Assembly: GCA_020055645.1 (NCBI GenBank)
Contig: CM034546.1
Location: forward strand, 86,242,001-86,306,000
Direction: 5' to 3'
DNA from: Tomocerus qinae
Lineage: Eukaryota > Arthropoda > Collembola > Entomobryomorpha > Tomoceridae
DNA: 64,000 nucleotides
Below are positions 1 to 13,705 of the stretch, piece after piece (position 1 is the stretch's first letter; each line of letters starts with the position of its first letter). The notes under the pieces were generated by a model, which saw only the letters and a program-made list of their open reading frames with translations, had not been told where the DNA came from and did not search any database. The position numbers and the translations under genes were made by a program.

Positions 1-1432
1 AGTTTTCAACCAATCTTTATGAAACTTTTTGAGGAGCTGCTAATGACCCAAACTTAAAACGCCGTGGAACCCTTTTTTCAATTTTTTGATTTCAATAAGT
101 TTGAAAATACTATTATTTGAAAAGTTTACATGTATAACAACCCGAGGCAGATCCCTATGGAAAAATGAAAAAATGAAAAGTGGGTGGGAAAGCTCGCCAA
201 TGACGTCAATTGGCGAGTGTGTATTTAAATAGGGATCCCCAAGTGGGGGGAATTAGGGATCGGCTGTTGTCATGTAAATTTTCCACTTATTTTCACTTGT
301 TCCGAACCCCCAATAAATCGAACAATCTGCCATTCCTTTTCTAAAATATTATATTCTATATTCCTTGATGTATAAGGAGCCTGGGGACAGAGTTGCTCGC
401 ATCTATAGGTGATGCTACTGTAGTACTCCATTATGGTTTCGATGAGCGTAGGAATACAGTAGTGTTAATATTAAGGTTGACTATCAGTAATGTTAATTTC
501 CTATCTCAGGCAAGTGGAAATATCTGAAGTAATATTGCACATACAAGATTTTGGTGACTATTGTTGGAAAGATTGAACATTTCCCTGGAACTTGTGGCCC
601 TCCGAATTTCCAAAAACATACCAAATGGGTCATCATTAGCGTTTCAAAAACAAAAATTTTATAGAAAAAGGGCGCGGAAATTTTCTGCGACAATGTTGTG
701 ATGTATTTTTATTGTAATCAAATAATTTATAAATCTGAGAGTCACATGTTCCAGACATATCCAGAAAAATCAACAAAAAATTTACCGAAATGAAATCGGT
801 TGATTATTTTTTGATTTATGTCCACTATTCTCAAGGTCTGTAATTAGAAAAAATGTATACGCAAACCCATCAGTGAACGACCCACAAATCTAGAGTGGCA
901 GAATACACAAAACAAGTTATGGAACTAGAGTTACAGGTTACAGTGCACACTCAAAACAAACCAGATTTGTTTTCTGTCATAGTTCCGTGTTTGAAATTAT
1001 ATCCGGATTTTATAAAACTATGAATTGTCATCAATCTAATCTATTGTTTGTGTGCGAAGGTAAATGTAATTTTGTGTTGGCAGAAAGAATTTAGAGTGCA
1101 AAAGGGACTACTTTATGGCACGGAAGGATTTAATTTTTAGTGCAGTGCAGTTAGCTTTGCTTTTGCTAGCATTGATGTACATCTGGGAGGAGCTAAACCT
1201 CCACTATTAGTCACCCTTGACTTGAAGTGAAACTGAAAACTGAAATAGATTTTTCAATACTATGAGGCTTACATGTCTGAAAGTCTGTCATTCATGACTT
1301 AAAATTAAATAATTGGGTCCATTAATATATAGAGGTAATTAAAATAACAGGGCTGATTTAAAGTAGTAAGTTGGACTAAAATAACGAGTATGAAAAATTA
1401 TGTAGGTTTAAGTAGGACGTACGTTGGCAACC
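1..1432. other. No gene recognised; AT-rich non-coding
   Basis: I see no coding exon, RNA gene or transposon end here apart from the small palindrome listed separately at 193-217. It lies upstream of the kinase exons and may be intron of that gene, but no further kinase exon was recognised in any frame. Confidence 0.4.
193..230. promoter_or_regulatory. CRE/CCAAT palindrome followed by a TATA-like box
   Basis: A near-perfect 25-bp palindrome (193-217) has the full cAMP-response element TGACGTCA at its centre (201-208), with CCAAT on the left and its inverse ATTGG on the right. A TATA-like TATTTAAATA starts about 13 bp after the CRE. No gene start is visible downstream, so promoter activity is only inferred. 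It could equally be the stem of a small repeat. Confidence 0.3.
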
Positions 1433-1802
1433 GGCAAATTATTCTGACTATCATATTGCCTCTTAACTTTTTTTGCAGCAAAAGAATCAACTCAAAAACC
1501 AAAAGAGCTACAAGAAAGTTTAAATAGGGGAAAAGATGCTCCATATAACCTACAGCATTCGGCTCCGAAAGAATATTTTAAACGTTTCTCTGTAGTTGCG
1601 ATTAATTGCAAATTCCGCACTAAAACGTTTATATCTCCAGATTGGACCAATATGTTTGAAATATTCTTTCGGAGCCGAATGCAGAGGATTGTGGAGGATC
1701 TGTTTCCCAATTTAAATTTTTTTGTAGGTCTATTGGTTTTTGAGTTGATTCTTTTGCTGCAAAAAAAGTTAAGAGGCAATATGATAGTCAGAATAATTTG
1801 CC
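1433..1802. mobile_element. Foldback MITE, about 370 bp
   Basis: The outer 65 bp on each side are near-perfect inverted copies (GGCAAATTATTCTGAC inward on both ends), and the homology continues to about 140 bp per arm around a loop of roughly 90 bp. No clear target duplication is visible, so the superfamily is not assigned. Any translation across it is an artefact. Confidence 0.75.
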
Positions 1803-1839
1803 CAGGGGAATTAAAATAACGGGTTAAATGGAAATAATA

Positions 1840-3286
1840 AAAAGGTGATTTAAAATTACGATGATATTTAAAATGAAGATTATGAGGATCTTATTTAAAA
1901 TGACGGGGTTACTTAAAATTAGGATGTTATTTAAAATTACCTGAATATTTAAGACAACAGGGTTGTTTAAAATTAAGGGGTTATTAAAAATTACGGGTTT
2001 ATTAAAAATTACGGGATTATTAAAAATTACGGGGATATTAAAAACTACGAAGTTATTAAAAATTACGGAGTTATTAAAAGTTACGGGGATATTAAAAATT
2101 ACGGGGATATTAAAAATTACGGGAATATTAAAAATTACGAAGTTATTAAAAATTACGGGTCAATTAAAAATTACGGGTCAATTAAAAATTACGGGGTTAT
2201 TAAAAATTACGGAGTTATTAAAAATTACGGGGTTATTAAAATTTACGGGGTTATTAAAATTTACGGGGTTATTAAAATTTACGGGGTTATTAAAAATTAC
2301 GGGGTTATTAAAAATTACGAGGTTATTAAAAATTACGGGGTTATTAAAAATTACGGGGTTATTAAAAATTACGGGGTTATTAAAAATTACGGGGTTATTA
2401 AAAATTACGGGGTTATTAAAAATTACGGGGTTATTAAAAATTACGGGGTTATTAAAAATTACGGGGTTATTAAAAATTACGGGGTTATTAAAAATTACGG
2501 GGTTATTAAAAATTACGGGGTTATTAAAAGTTACGAGGTTATTAAAAATTACGGGGTTATTAAAAATTACGGGGTTATTAAAAATTACGGGGTTATTAAA
2601 AATTACGGGGTTATTAAAAATTACGGGGTTATTAAAAATTACGGGGTTATTAAAAATTACGGGGTTATTAAAAATTACGGGGTTATTAAAAATTATGGGG
2701 TTATTAAAAACTACGAAGTTATTAAAAATGACGGGGTTATTAAAAGTTACGGGGATATTAAAAATTACGGGGATATTAAAAATTACGAAGTTATTAAAAA
2801 TTACGGGGCTATTAAAAATTACGGGGTTATTAAAAATTACGGGGTTATTAAAAATTACGGGGTTATTAAAAATTACGGGGTTATTAAAAATTACGGGGTT
2901 ATTAAAAATTACGGGGTTATTAAAAATTACGGGGTGATTAAAAATTACGGGGTTATTAAAAATTACGGGGTTATTAAAAATTATGGGGTTATTAAAAACT
3001 ACGAAGTTATTAAAAATGACGGGGTTCTTAAAAATGACAGGGTTTTTAAAAATGGCGGAGTTATTAAAAATGGCGGGGATATTAAAAATGACGGAGTTAT
3101 TTAAAATTACGGGGCTGTTATGTACATGTAAAACAATGAAGTTGTTATCAAAATCAGGCGTTGATAAAAGAAAAAATTGCAGAAAGAAATTCATTGTTTG
3201 GTTAAAATGAGGTTGAATTTTGTACACTAAGTTGATTCCATAAAATTGTATACAACTTCCCGTCCGTTAAACGGGTTTATTTCTAG
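1840..3286 (+). mobile_element. Helitron-type element with minisatellite body; 3' terminus clear, 5' end unresolved
   Basis: The 3' end has the Helitron hallmarks: a short GC hairpin (CCCGT...ACGGG, 3259-3275), a 7-nt spacer, then CTAG (3283-3286) followed by T. The same arrangement occurs at 49337-49364 and, inverted, at 33077-33105. The element at 49 kb also has a related minisatellite before a similar tail of about 200 bp, so array and tail belong to one element family. No helicase or Rep coding is present, so it is non-autonomous. The 5' TC start could not be placed. It ends 42 bp before a kinase exon acceptor. Confidence 0.6.
1963..3115. repeat. 18-bp minisatellite, about 60 units
   Basis: The unit is TTATTAAAAATTACGGGG, nearly invariant in the centre (about 2280-2700 and 2810-2990) and degenerate at the edges, with variants such as GGATATTAAAAA and GACGGGG. 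Because 18 is a multiple of three and no stop codon arises, long repetitive translations (LLKITG- or NNPVIF-type) appear on both strands. They show no non-repetitive domain and are not genes. Confidence 0.95.
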
Positions 3287-3328
3287 TACATGTTAATGGC
3301 TGCGAAAACTGGGATTTTCTTGTTTTAG

Positions 3329-5095
<1,767 letters not shown>

Positions 5096-6490
5096 TGGGA
5101 TTTATTTTATTTTATTGGATATTACAATTTACAGTGCCAATGCCAACATTGTCAATTACATTCTACTCATCCGTATTCTATAAACTTATAAAGACTACTG
5201 TTAACTATTTTATTTCGTTCTTAATTTTATAGAATTGTGTTTTTCCTGCCTAAGGTTGATGTAAACAAATTTTCCACCTCCTTCCTCCGTACTTCATTTT
5301 CTTACCATTTTGTAGTTGCAATTTCCTTTCTTTGACGACCTGATTTGACCTAGGATACAAATATGTCTGGGTGAAGAGAGTCAGTTTCATTTTGTGCAGG
5401 TGCTTCTGTAGTTTTAGTAGTAAAGTGACTGACATTAATAAATATTACACGATGGTGCCGTTACAGGCTCTACTTCGAAGTAGTAGTACATCCCATTTTG
5501 TAATAATATTACATGTATTTTACCATATTATTATTGTGAATTACTACCTAGCAGAGACGTCTGAGCGTCTTCTGAATTATGTCTTGTATGATGTTAGCCA
5601 CCAAACCATAAAAGTCGAGCCATCCTCACACCAATCGAAAGTAATTAAATTGTAGTTTTTTGGTTTATGTGGTAAAGTCACCAAAGATTTTTCCGAGTGT
5701 TTCGTTCAATTCACATCACCAACAAACAACCAAACCACAAGAGCAAGTCAATTGAAATAAATAAAGATTCTTCACTATTATATTTTATACTGACGACTCT
5801 ATCTAAATTTTAATTATAAACCTTCTCCATATTCCATATAATTATGGACATCAAACATATGTCATTTAAGTATATTTAAGTATACGTATCTCAAAGTTAT
5901 ACTGCATCTCTCTATCTCTCTAATGGAATGCCTCACAAACGATAACGATTATGGCAATAAATAAGAAGTGTGTCGTTAATCACGAGAATTGCTCAATTCG
6001 TATGTACAAAAATTAGCTAAAAAAAATAAGAATCCAAATCATCAAATGAGAACTGTAGTTAGTCGGAGATAGCAGAGTGGAGTGAGTGTCCATCTATAAT
6101 TTGTCAATAATTGTCCTGCCTCATCTTCAGTGATACTTAATAGTTCCACTCCACCTGTCAAAACAGCTTCAGTTTTATTAACTCACAAACATTTATCGAA
6201 GGTTTCAATAAAAATGCAACTTGTTCTTGTAGTCTGCTCTTTCCTTTACTGTTAGCTACGCAATGGAAATTAAAGTGCGCCTGGTAGATAAGGAATGTAA
6301 AACAGTTAATCGCTACTCATACTCTCGTTCTAGTCTCAACTAACGTAGATAATGTCAACAAAGGTCATCTCATTATGTACACTAAATAACAATAATCAAC
6401 CCTATAGCTTCTCATTATATGTACCGACTTTGAGTGAAGGTATGGAAGAGTATAGAATTCTAAATCCACCGCGAGAAGCAATTACGGCAA
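5096..6490 (+). other. Kinase 3' flank/UTR and intergenic DNA
   Basis: No coding region was recognised. Overlapping AATAAA signals at 5756-5765 are plausible polyadenylation signals for the kinase about 660 bp past its stop. The remainder is AT-rich with no repeat structure that I could see. Confidence 0.4.
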
Positions 6491-6599
6491 AATAACTTTG
6501 AGTTAATTTTTACGGGGCTGTCAAACAATTTCTTGGGGCAGTAAAAATAATTCTTTCAGGCAGTTTTTTTAATTTTTCAGGGCAGTAAAAATTAAATGC

Positions 6600-6700
6600 G
6601 ATAGGCAGTAGAACCTATACTATTGGCAGTAAAACCTATACTATTGGCAGTAAAACCTATACTATTGGCAGTAGAACCTATACTATTGGCAGTAAGACAA
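6600..6700. repeat. Short tandem repeat, about 22-bp unit, five copies
   Basis: The unit is ACTATTGGCAGTAAAACCTAT with small variants. It contains the GGCAGT motif that marks the subterminal regions of the surrounding 6501-10795 element, so it probably arose by local amplification of that element's transposase-binding-type motif. Confidence 0.85.
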
Positions 6701-6893
6701 GAATGTTATTTATTTAGTCAAAAGTAAATTAAAAATGAAATTATTTGTCAATATTAATGATTACAATGGATATTAAATAGTTATAACAATTAAAAATCAT
6801 AATTTACGGTTTCGCCAGAGGCTTAGATACACCTGATATCAAATGAATAACTGTAGGAACTTAGTCGACATTCCATTCTAATTGTCTCAAAAT

Positions 6894-9137
6894 TAGTACT
6901 GCTTAACAGGCCTCCTTAGTAGGCCTAACAGGCCAAGGCCGTTATCAGGCCAGGCCATTATCAGGCCAGGCCGTTATCAGGCCAGGCCGTTATTAGGCCA
7001 GGCCGTTATCAGGCCGGCCTGGTAACGGCCTATTAAGGATGGCCAGAACCAAACGACAAGCAACTTGAAAACTCATTCCAGCAATACCTAACAATCTGAA
7101 TTTTGAAGTTTCAAAAAAAGCTGATTTCGAAACATATTTTTCATTTTAACGAAATTTTAAAACTGGGTGGGGCGACTCCACCCATTTTCTACTATCTATA
7201 CATTTAAGCTGCCAAATTATATTTTGAGGTTTTGGAACATGCTGATTTCGAATAAATTTGTCATTTTAACGAAATTTGAAAAGTGGGTGTGGCCAGCCTA
7301 TGCATTTTGTAATATTTATACAATTACATCATCAACTTATATTTTAAGGTTTTAAAACATGCTGACGTCGAATAAGTTAGTCTTTTTAATTAAATTTGAA
7401 AAGTGGGTGGGGCAACTCAACCCATTTTCTAATATCTATACAATTAACCTGCCAAGTTCTATTTTGAGGTTTTGGAACATGCTGATTTCGAATAAGTTAG
7501 TCATTTTAACAAAATTTGAAAAGTGGGTGTGGCCTGCCTACGCATTTTTAATATTTATACAATTACATCATCAACTTATATTTTAAGGATTTATAAGATG
7601 CTGATTTCGAATAAGTTAGTCATTTTAACGAAATTTGAAAAGTGGGTGGGGCAACTCAACCCATTTTCTAATATCTATACAATTAACCTGCCAAGTTCTA
7701 TTTTGAGGTTTTGGAACATGCTGATTTCGAATAAGTTAGTCATTTTAACAAAATTTGAAAAGTGGGTGTGGCCTGCCTACGCATTTTTTAATATTTATAC
7801 AATTACATCATCAACTTATATTTTAAGGATTTATAAGATGCTGATTTCGAATAAGTTAGTCATTTTAACGAAATTTGAAAAGTGGGTGGGGCAACTCAAC
7901 CCATTTTCTAATATCTATACAATTAACCTGCCAAGTTCTATTTTGAGGTTTTGGAATATGCTGATTTCGAATAAATTAATCATTTTAACAAAATTTAAAA
8001 AGTGGGTGGGGTCAGTCCAACCATTTTCTAAAATATATACGATTAAATCATTTAAGCGAAATGATTGCTTAAAAATGACTAATTAATGTTTAATTGTATA
8101 TATTATAGAAAATGGGTGGAGTTGCTCCATCTAATTTTCAAATTTAATTAAAATGACTAACTTATTCGAAATCAGCGTGTTTTAAAACCTTAAAATATAA
8201 GTTGATGATGTAATTGTATAAATATTACAAAATGCATAGGCCGGCCACACCCACTTTTCAAATTTTGTTAAAATGATTAATTTATTCGAAATCAGCATGT
8301 TCCAAAACCTCAAAATAGAACTTGACAGGTTAATTGTATAGATATTAGAAAATGGGTGGAGTTGCCCCACCTAGTTTTCAAATTTCGTTAAAATGATTAA
8401 TTTATTCGAAATCAGCATGTTTTAAAACCTTAAAATATAAGTTGATGATGTAATTGTATAAATATTACAAAATGCGTAGGCAGGCCACACCCACTTTTCA
8501 AAGTTTGTTAAAATGACTAACTTATTCGAAATCAGCATGTTTTAAAACCTCAAAATATAAGTTGATGATGTAATTGTATAAATATTACAAAATGCATAGG
8601 CCGGCCACACCCACTTATCAAATTTCGTTAAAATTATAAATTTATTCGAAATCAGCATGTTCCAAAACCTCAAAATAGAACTTGACAGGTTAATTGTATA
8701 GATATTAGAAAATGGGTGAAGTTGCCCCACCTAGTTTTCAAATTTCGTTAAAATGACAAATTTATTCGAAACCACCATGTTCCAAAACTTTAAAATATAA
8801 TTTGGCAGCTTAAATGTATAGATAGTAGAAAATGGGTGGAGCGCCCCACCCAGTTTTCAAATTTCGTTTAAATGACAAATTGATTCGAAATCAGCATGTT
8901 TTGAAACTTCAAAATTCAAATTGGTAGGTATTGTTGGAATGAGTTTTCAAGTTGCTTGTCGTTTGGTTCTGGCCATCCTTAATAGGCCGTTACCAGGCCG
9001 GCCTGATAACGGCCTAGCCTAATAACGGCCTGGCCTGATAACGGCCTGGCCTGATAACGGCCTGGCCTGATAATGGCCTGGCCTGATAACGGCCTTGGCC
9101 TGTTAGGCCTACTAAGGAGGCCTGTTAAGCAGTACTA
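6894..9137. mobile_element. 2,244-bp foldback transposon with perfect 8-bp target duplication
   Basis: Direct repeats CTCAAAAT flank it at 6886-6893 and 9138-9145. The termini TAGTACTGCTTAACAGGCCT are inverted copies. Each arm then carries tandem AGGCC-GTTATC-type units (about 6900-7030 and 8975-9125), a unique segment, and an array of alternating units of about 120 bp (7140-8000 in one orientation, 8160-8900 inverted). The arms meet near 8090. Apparent reading frames through the arms, with MLISNKLVILTKFEKWV repeated, are repeat translation. An 8-bp duplication fits hAT or P-superfamily foldbacks such as Galileo. No transposase is present. Confidence 0.85.
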
Positions 9138-9286
9138 CTCAAAATTTGCTTCGGTTTGTGTAAACCCCTTCAAATAATTTAGTTATTTCAGTTTTTGCAT
9201 CCTGAGTAAATTTTTTAGCGAAGTGGAAATGAGCACAATTATTTTTCCATAAATACACATCACTGTTAACTTCTAGTTTTCTTTTA

Positions 9287-9769
9287 TTGTTACATTACGC
9301 TAACATGTCCGTACAGAAAGGATAGGAGATTTATACTTGCTATCCTTCTAATGCTAACAAAGTTTCCATAGGGTTAGATTTGTGGCCAAGTCAGTCTGTG
9401 TTAAAATTGATTTAAACCTGTGAAAGCTATGTCACAACGTCCTGCCCCGTACGAAAGTCATTTTGGATATGATCTCTAAGCTGTTTCCATAGGTCTGTAA
9501 AATACAGATCAAATTTGTAAACTTAAATGGAGATTGACCAATTTGATCTGTTTTTTTACAGCCCTATGGAAACAGCTTAGAGATCATATCCAAAATGACT
9601 TTCGTACGGGGCAGTAGGGTGTGACATAGCTTTCACAGGTTTAAATCAATTTTAACACAGACTGACTTGGCGACAAATCTAACCCTATGGAAATTTTGTT
9701 AGCATTAGAAGGATAGCAAGTATAAATCTCCTATCCTTTCTGTACGGACATGTTAGCGTAATGTAACAA
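9287..9769. mobile_element. Palindromic MITE, 483 bp, TA-flanked
   Basis: The left arm (9287-9490) is repeated inverted at 9550-9769, leaving a loop of about 60 bp. The ends are TTGTTACATTACGCTAACAT inward on both sides with TA outside each, as in Tc1/mariner-type MITEs. Diverged partial copies of the same family occur at 61735-61925 and at 32480-32830. Confidence 0.85.
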
Positions 9770-10900
9770 TACGTGGACACATTTTATTGCCCTTGCAAAA
9801 GAAATAAATGAGTTTGATTAACATTTTGATAACGAACAGAACAATCTCTTTCAATGTCGGACAAAGCGTCTTTTTTCGGTATTATAGCTGCAAGCTACTA
9901 CTGATGGGTTCGGTATCCATGACAAAGTGACTTTATTATTTTACAAATTTTGATTTCCATATCCTAAGTTACGTAACTGGGCATTTTTGTTATTCGGATT
10001 ATAATATTGGAAACGAGAAAAATTACTGGCCCAAATAGAGGAATAAAGGCTTTCATATTTGAAAGTTATGACGGACTCGGGCCCAAGTGACAAACTTATG
10101 CAATACGTCACATGGCGAATTTGGTCTTTTAGAGTAGTTTCTATAACTACGTCTTACGACGTATTTGGTTTATTGTTACGAAAATTTATTACCGTCATAA
10201 TGACGAATGTGGGCTATGAAAGTGTTTGTTCGACTACATCATTTGACGGAGTTGGTAGCTTGCAGGTTAAAGGATTCCAGTTTATTTTGTTTTCATTTGT
10301 GGTCGTATTTTCACATTCTGAGTCAGTTCAGTAGTGTCAGAATTACTATAAAATTATCTAAGTTCATTCTTTGTCTAATTAGTCAATGTCTACAGTTTCA
10401 GTAATGCTTTCAAACTGAAGTGGAAATATAAAGCAGCAACATACAACCGCAACTCAAACAAGATGAGATACACATGATAAGACTTACCTTATGGTAAGCA
10501 GGTACATTCCGATAAGTTCGTTACCTTTAGCTAAATTCATTAGCGGAATACACACAAAAAATATTCATACGCGTCCAAGCTATAATATTTATAGGCATGT
10601 GCTTATAAGCAAACCTATTGTATGTAAAATACATTTTTGCATTACTGCCATTTGTAGTGATTATACAGCCTAAGCCTAATGCATTTGTTTTTTTACAGCC
10701 CCGAAAAAAACCGCCTACTGCCAATTTATAAAAAGCCTTTAAAAATATATCTACTGCCCCAAGAAATTGTTTGAAAGTCCCGTAAAAAGGTACCCAATAA
10801 CTTTGTATTATAGAATGATAGAAGTGCCAATTCTGGTGCTAGGGACTTGTTTCCTGAGAGTTAGTTTTGATTTAGACTTGTGGATACTGGGGATCGTGCT

Positions 10901-11089
10901 CAAGCACGTATCCAGTAGGGGGGCGAGGGGGGCGCAGCGCCCCCCCCCCTAAATCTGAGAAAAATAGAGTATTTTTTCCAAAAAATGCCAACAAATGCAA
11001 AATTTTTTCGCGCTTCGTGCGAATATGTCTTATTTTTGACATTATTTTTGATTACGCCCCTCATGGACCCATTTCTGGATACGTGCCTG
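10901..11089. mobile_element. hAT-type MITE, 189 bp, perfect 8-bp target duplication
   Basis: ATCGTGCT is repeated at 10893-10900 and 11090-11097. The 15-bp ends CAAGCACGTATCCAG and, inverted, CAGGCACGTATCCAG differ at one position. The interior contains a G/C run and GCGCCCC and has no coding capacity. Confidence 0.88.
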
Positions 11090-11097
11090 ATCGTGCT

Positions 11098-12500
11098 AGA
11101 GTACTAGTTACTGCTCGGCATAATGTAATTGTAGTAGTTGCCAAGTAGAAAATCTCGTCTAGATGAGGATGAGTGACACAATTGTAGATGAGCTCATCGT
11201 TAATTGCTGAGCATCATTGGGTAGTTGAGAATTTGAGAATGCACGCATAGATATAAGACGTAGATGAATACTGTACTAATACTGAGTGTTATAATGCAAG
11301 GAGCAGCTACAAACATGTGCATTGTAAGTTGTAAAAATAATTTAAATACAATTCAAATTCAAACAGCAATCGGTTTCTGTGAATGTGATCCCAATTTTAA
11401 TGGGTGGTAGTTGTGAGTTAAGACGAGAGGAAAAAAATTCTGTAATAATAAACAAGAAGCACAATCCACAAACAACAGACAGCTCAAAAACTACTTATAC
11501 TATACTTATTATTATGTCCAAGTGTAAAATGACTATACATGATTATATTATGCTATTCCAATTTAAGACTCCTTATTCTCAGTGTACAGTGTGGGCATGA
11601 ATGAACCGGAATTTTAATTTTAACTCTTAATAATTCTTTAGTAGATAATTTTATTGAGACTAAAATAGTAGCATCTGAAAGAGCATGCGTTTCTTAGTCA
11701 GAATTAAAATTATGAACACAAATTGTAACACAAAAACAGACTAAAGAAGGGCGCGAAAAAATTAAAAACAACAAAAATCTTGTAAAATTTACATCTTGTA
11801 AAATTAAATTGTCACATTTCATGTTTAAAATGAATATAGCGAAATTGACTAAAGAGCGGAAAGTGTAAGGAATAGAGGTAAAAAAAGTTCAAATTGAATT
11901 TCAGCAAAAGTTTAACTTTGTTCTCAAGTTTGGCACGTTCCCAAGTCGTTCCCTTTGTGTGTGGGCTGGCATTTGGTCAGGAGGCATCTTAGGTCCGTTT
12001 TTCTTTACAGAAACATGTGACGCCATTAAAACATGTTAAAAAACGAAATCTGGCCACCAATTTAAACGTTACAAAACTGTGAAACCTTTATACTAATGCA
12101 AGACATTCTATAACCTTCCCACTTTATACTGAATGTCCGGGCATGGATGCGGATGAACATTTCCTGGGGAAGTGGATTTTTCATACAAAAAGGTTGTCTC
12201 AGAAAAATCGCAATAACGCTCGTTGTACTTATCGTAGAAGAATAAGACTTAAACCTCTGCAATCTGCATTAAATTCCTGACATCTTTCTCGCTGACACAT
12301 GGTAAGTACCTCCTCTGGTTAAAAAGTTATTAACACTTTTCGCAAGATTCCCTACTAAATCAATGTATAACTCCTACCTCCTGCCCACCAAACGGGAAAC
12401 CGTGAAAACAGAATACCGATGGGGGCTGTGTAGCTGGCGCTTCCCTATAGAAGACCAGCTTCCATTAGAGAAATGGTCCACACTTAGAATACACGTAGTA
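11098..12500. other. No feature recognised
   Basis: AT-rich sequence without recognisable coding similarity, tandem repeats or transposon ends. Short open frames here show no domain-like composition. Confidence 0.35.
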
Positions 12501-12931
12501 TGAGGAGTCTGTGGCACCAGATAGCTAATTAGACTGAATGATAGCACTTTCTACCCTTTATCTACCCGTGATTCCTAACTCAGTTCACCTTTTATGCCAG
12601 GATTATGATCGGATGCGAAGTAAATGACGGCACGACAGAACAAGAAGAATGTAGACACAGGCAAATGTATAAGTTTATTGTAACTGAATTGTGTTGACTG
12701 GGATTGTTCTAAGTTCCTATCTAATAGTTGACTGGACTGACCTCCAGCCCGACTTGTCCCACGCACGGTACTCGACCAACTGCCGATGCAACAGTGCTGG
12801 TGCTTGCTTTGGAATGATAGATTCCAAGTGTAACACTTTGTGGGTGGTGGGAGGTGAATTAGAATATCACAGACGTGATGTAAATGAGGGTGTTAGTGTG
12901 GCTGGTGAGGATGCTCCTCACAGTAGGTACA
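12501..12931 (-). repeat. LTR (3' LTR in element orientation)
   Basis: Same 431-bp length as 15544-15974. An apparent open frame beginning at 12691 lies inside the LTR and recurs in the other copy, so it is not treated as a gene. Confidence 0.8.
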
Positions 12932-13454
12932 TACTCCCCCCGACAAAGCCCCCCCTAACGACTGTGGTGGACGTAGGAAAGAATGATAGGGTTAAAATAG
13001 ATAATAGCAATTTTCCTAAGTCCCCCTTACATAATTCATACATAAATCCAAATCTATCATAATTACATTATAAAAATCATATTGCATAATAATTCACGGA
13101 TGTTAATGTGATACATAATTGTTATACGTGCATGTTGTGTAATTGGTCAAAATGGAATTCATAATGACATAATACATAACTTACTGTAATATAATATTGC
13201 CTTTAACCTTGAAATGTGTCTTTATATAATGCTATACAAATGTCTTTAATTATGTTTAACCAAATAGTGTAAATCAAGTTTAGTGTGTTAGTATATGTTT
13301 TAAACTGAAATGCATGCTAATGTAACATTAAATTAACTGTAAATTAAATATATATATACATAGTCAAAATTTTTAGGGTAAGAGAGCTAAATGCCTAATT
13401 AGTTGTGGTGGACTCGCAGGTATAAAAGGATTTATAAAAGGATGTTGTTTCGAC

Positions 13455-13705
13455 GTAGTCCGTACTCCTGACGATCTTGTTCGAATGACATCAATGTAGA
13501 ATTCCTCCTGATTAACTCGTTCGAATGACATCAATGTAGAATTCCTGTAGATTAACTCGTTCGAATGACATCAATGTAGAATTCCTGTAGATTAACTCGT
13601 TCGAATGACATCAATGTAGAATTGCTCCAGATTAACTCGTTCGAATGACATCAGTGTAGAATTGCTCCAGATTAACTCGTTCGAATGACATCAGTGTAGA
13701 ATTCC
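13455..13705. repeat. Tandem repeat, about 40-bp unit, six copies
   Basis: The unit contains CTCGTTCGAATGACATCA followed by TGTAGAATTCCTGTAGATTAA, with small differences. It lies inside the non-autonomous LTR element. Confidence 0.9.

Larger units (their letters stand above)
6491..10805. mobile_element. 4.3-kb MULE-like terminal-inverted-repeat element with 10-bp target duplication
   Basis: A perfect direct repeat AATAACTTTG lies at 6491-6500 and 10796-10805. Just inside, 6501-6550 and the inverse of 10750-10795 share an imperfect terminal inverted repeat with a strongly matching core (TCAAACAATTTCTTGGGGCA). Subterminal GGCAGT motifs face inward on the left and ACTGCC on the right. The long duplication and subterminal motif repeats fit Mutator-like elements. 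No transposase was found; much of the inside is two later insertions (6894-9137 and 9287-9769). The stretch 9770-10690 holds no recognised gene. Confidence 0.65.

Noticed and set aside
1963..3227. Long open frames on both strands (324 and 349 codons)
   Set aside because: Pure translation of an 18-bp minisatellite; the unit length is a multiple of three with no stop in these frames and no unique domain.
7167..8730. Open frames with repeated MLISNKLVILTKFEKWV
   Set aside because: They are the repeated units of a foldback element, appear in both arms in opposite orientation, and have no domain.
10059..10404. Overlapping 91- and 65-codon frames inside the 6501-10795 element
   Set aside because: No transposase-like motif; composition looks non-coding.
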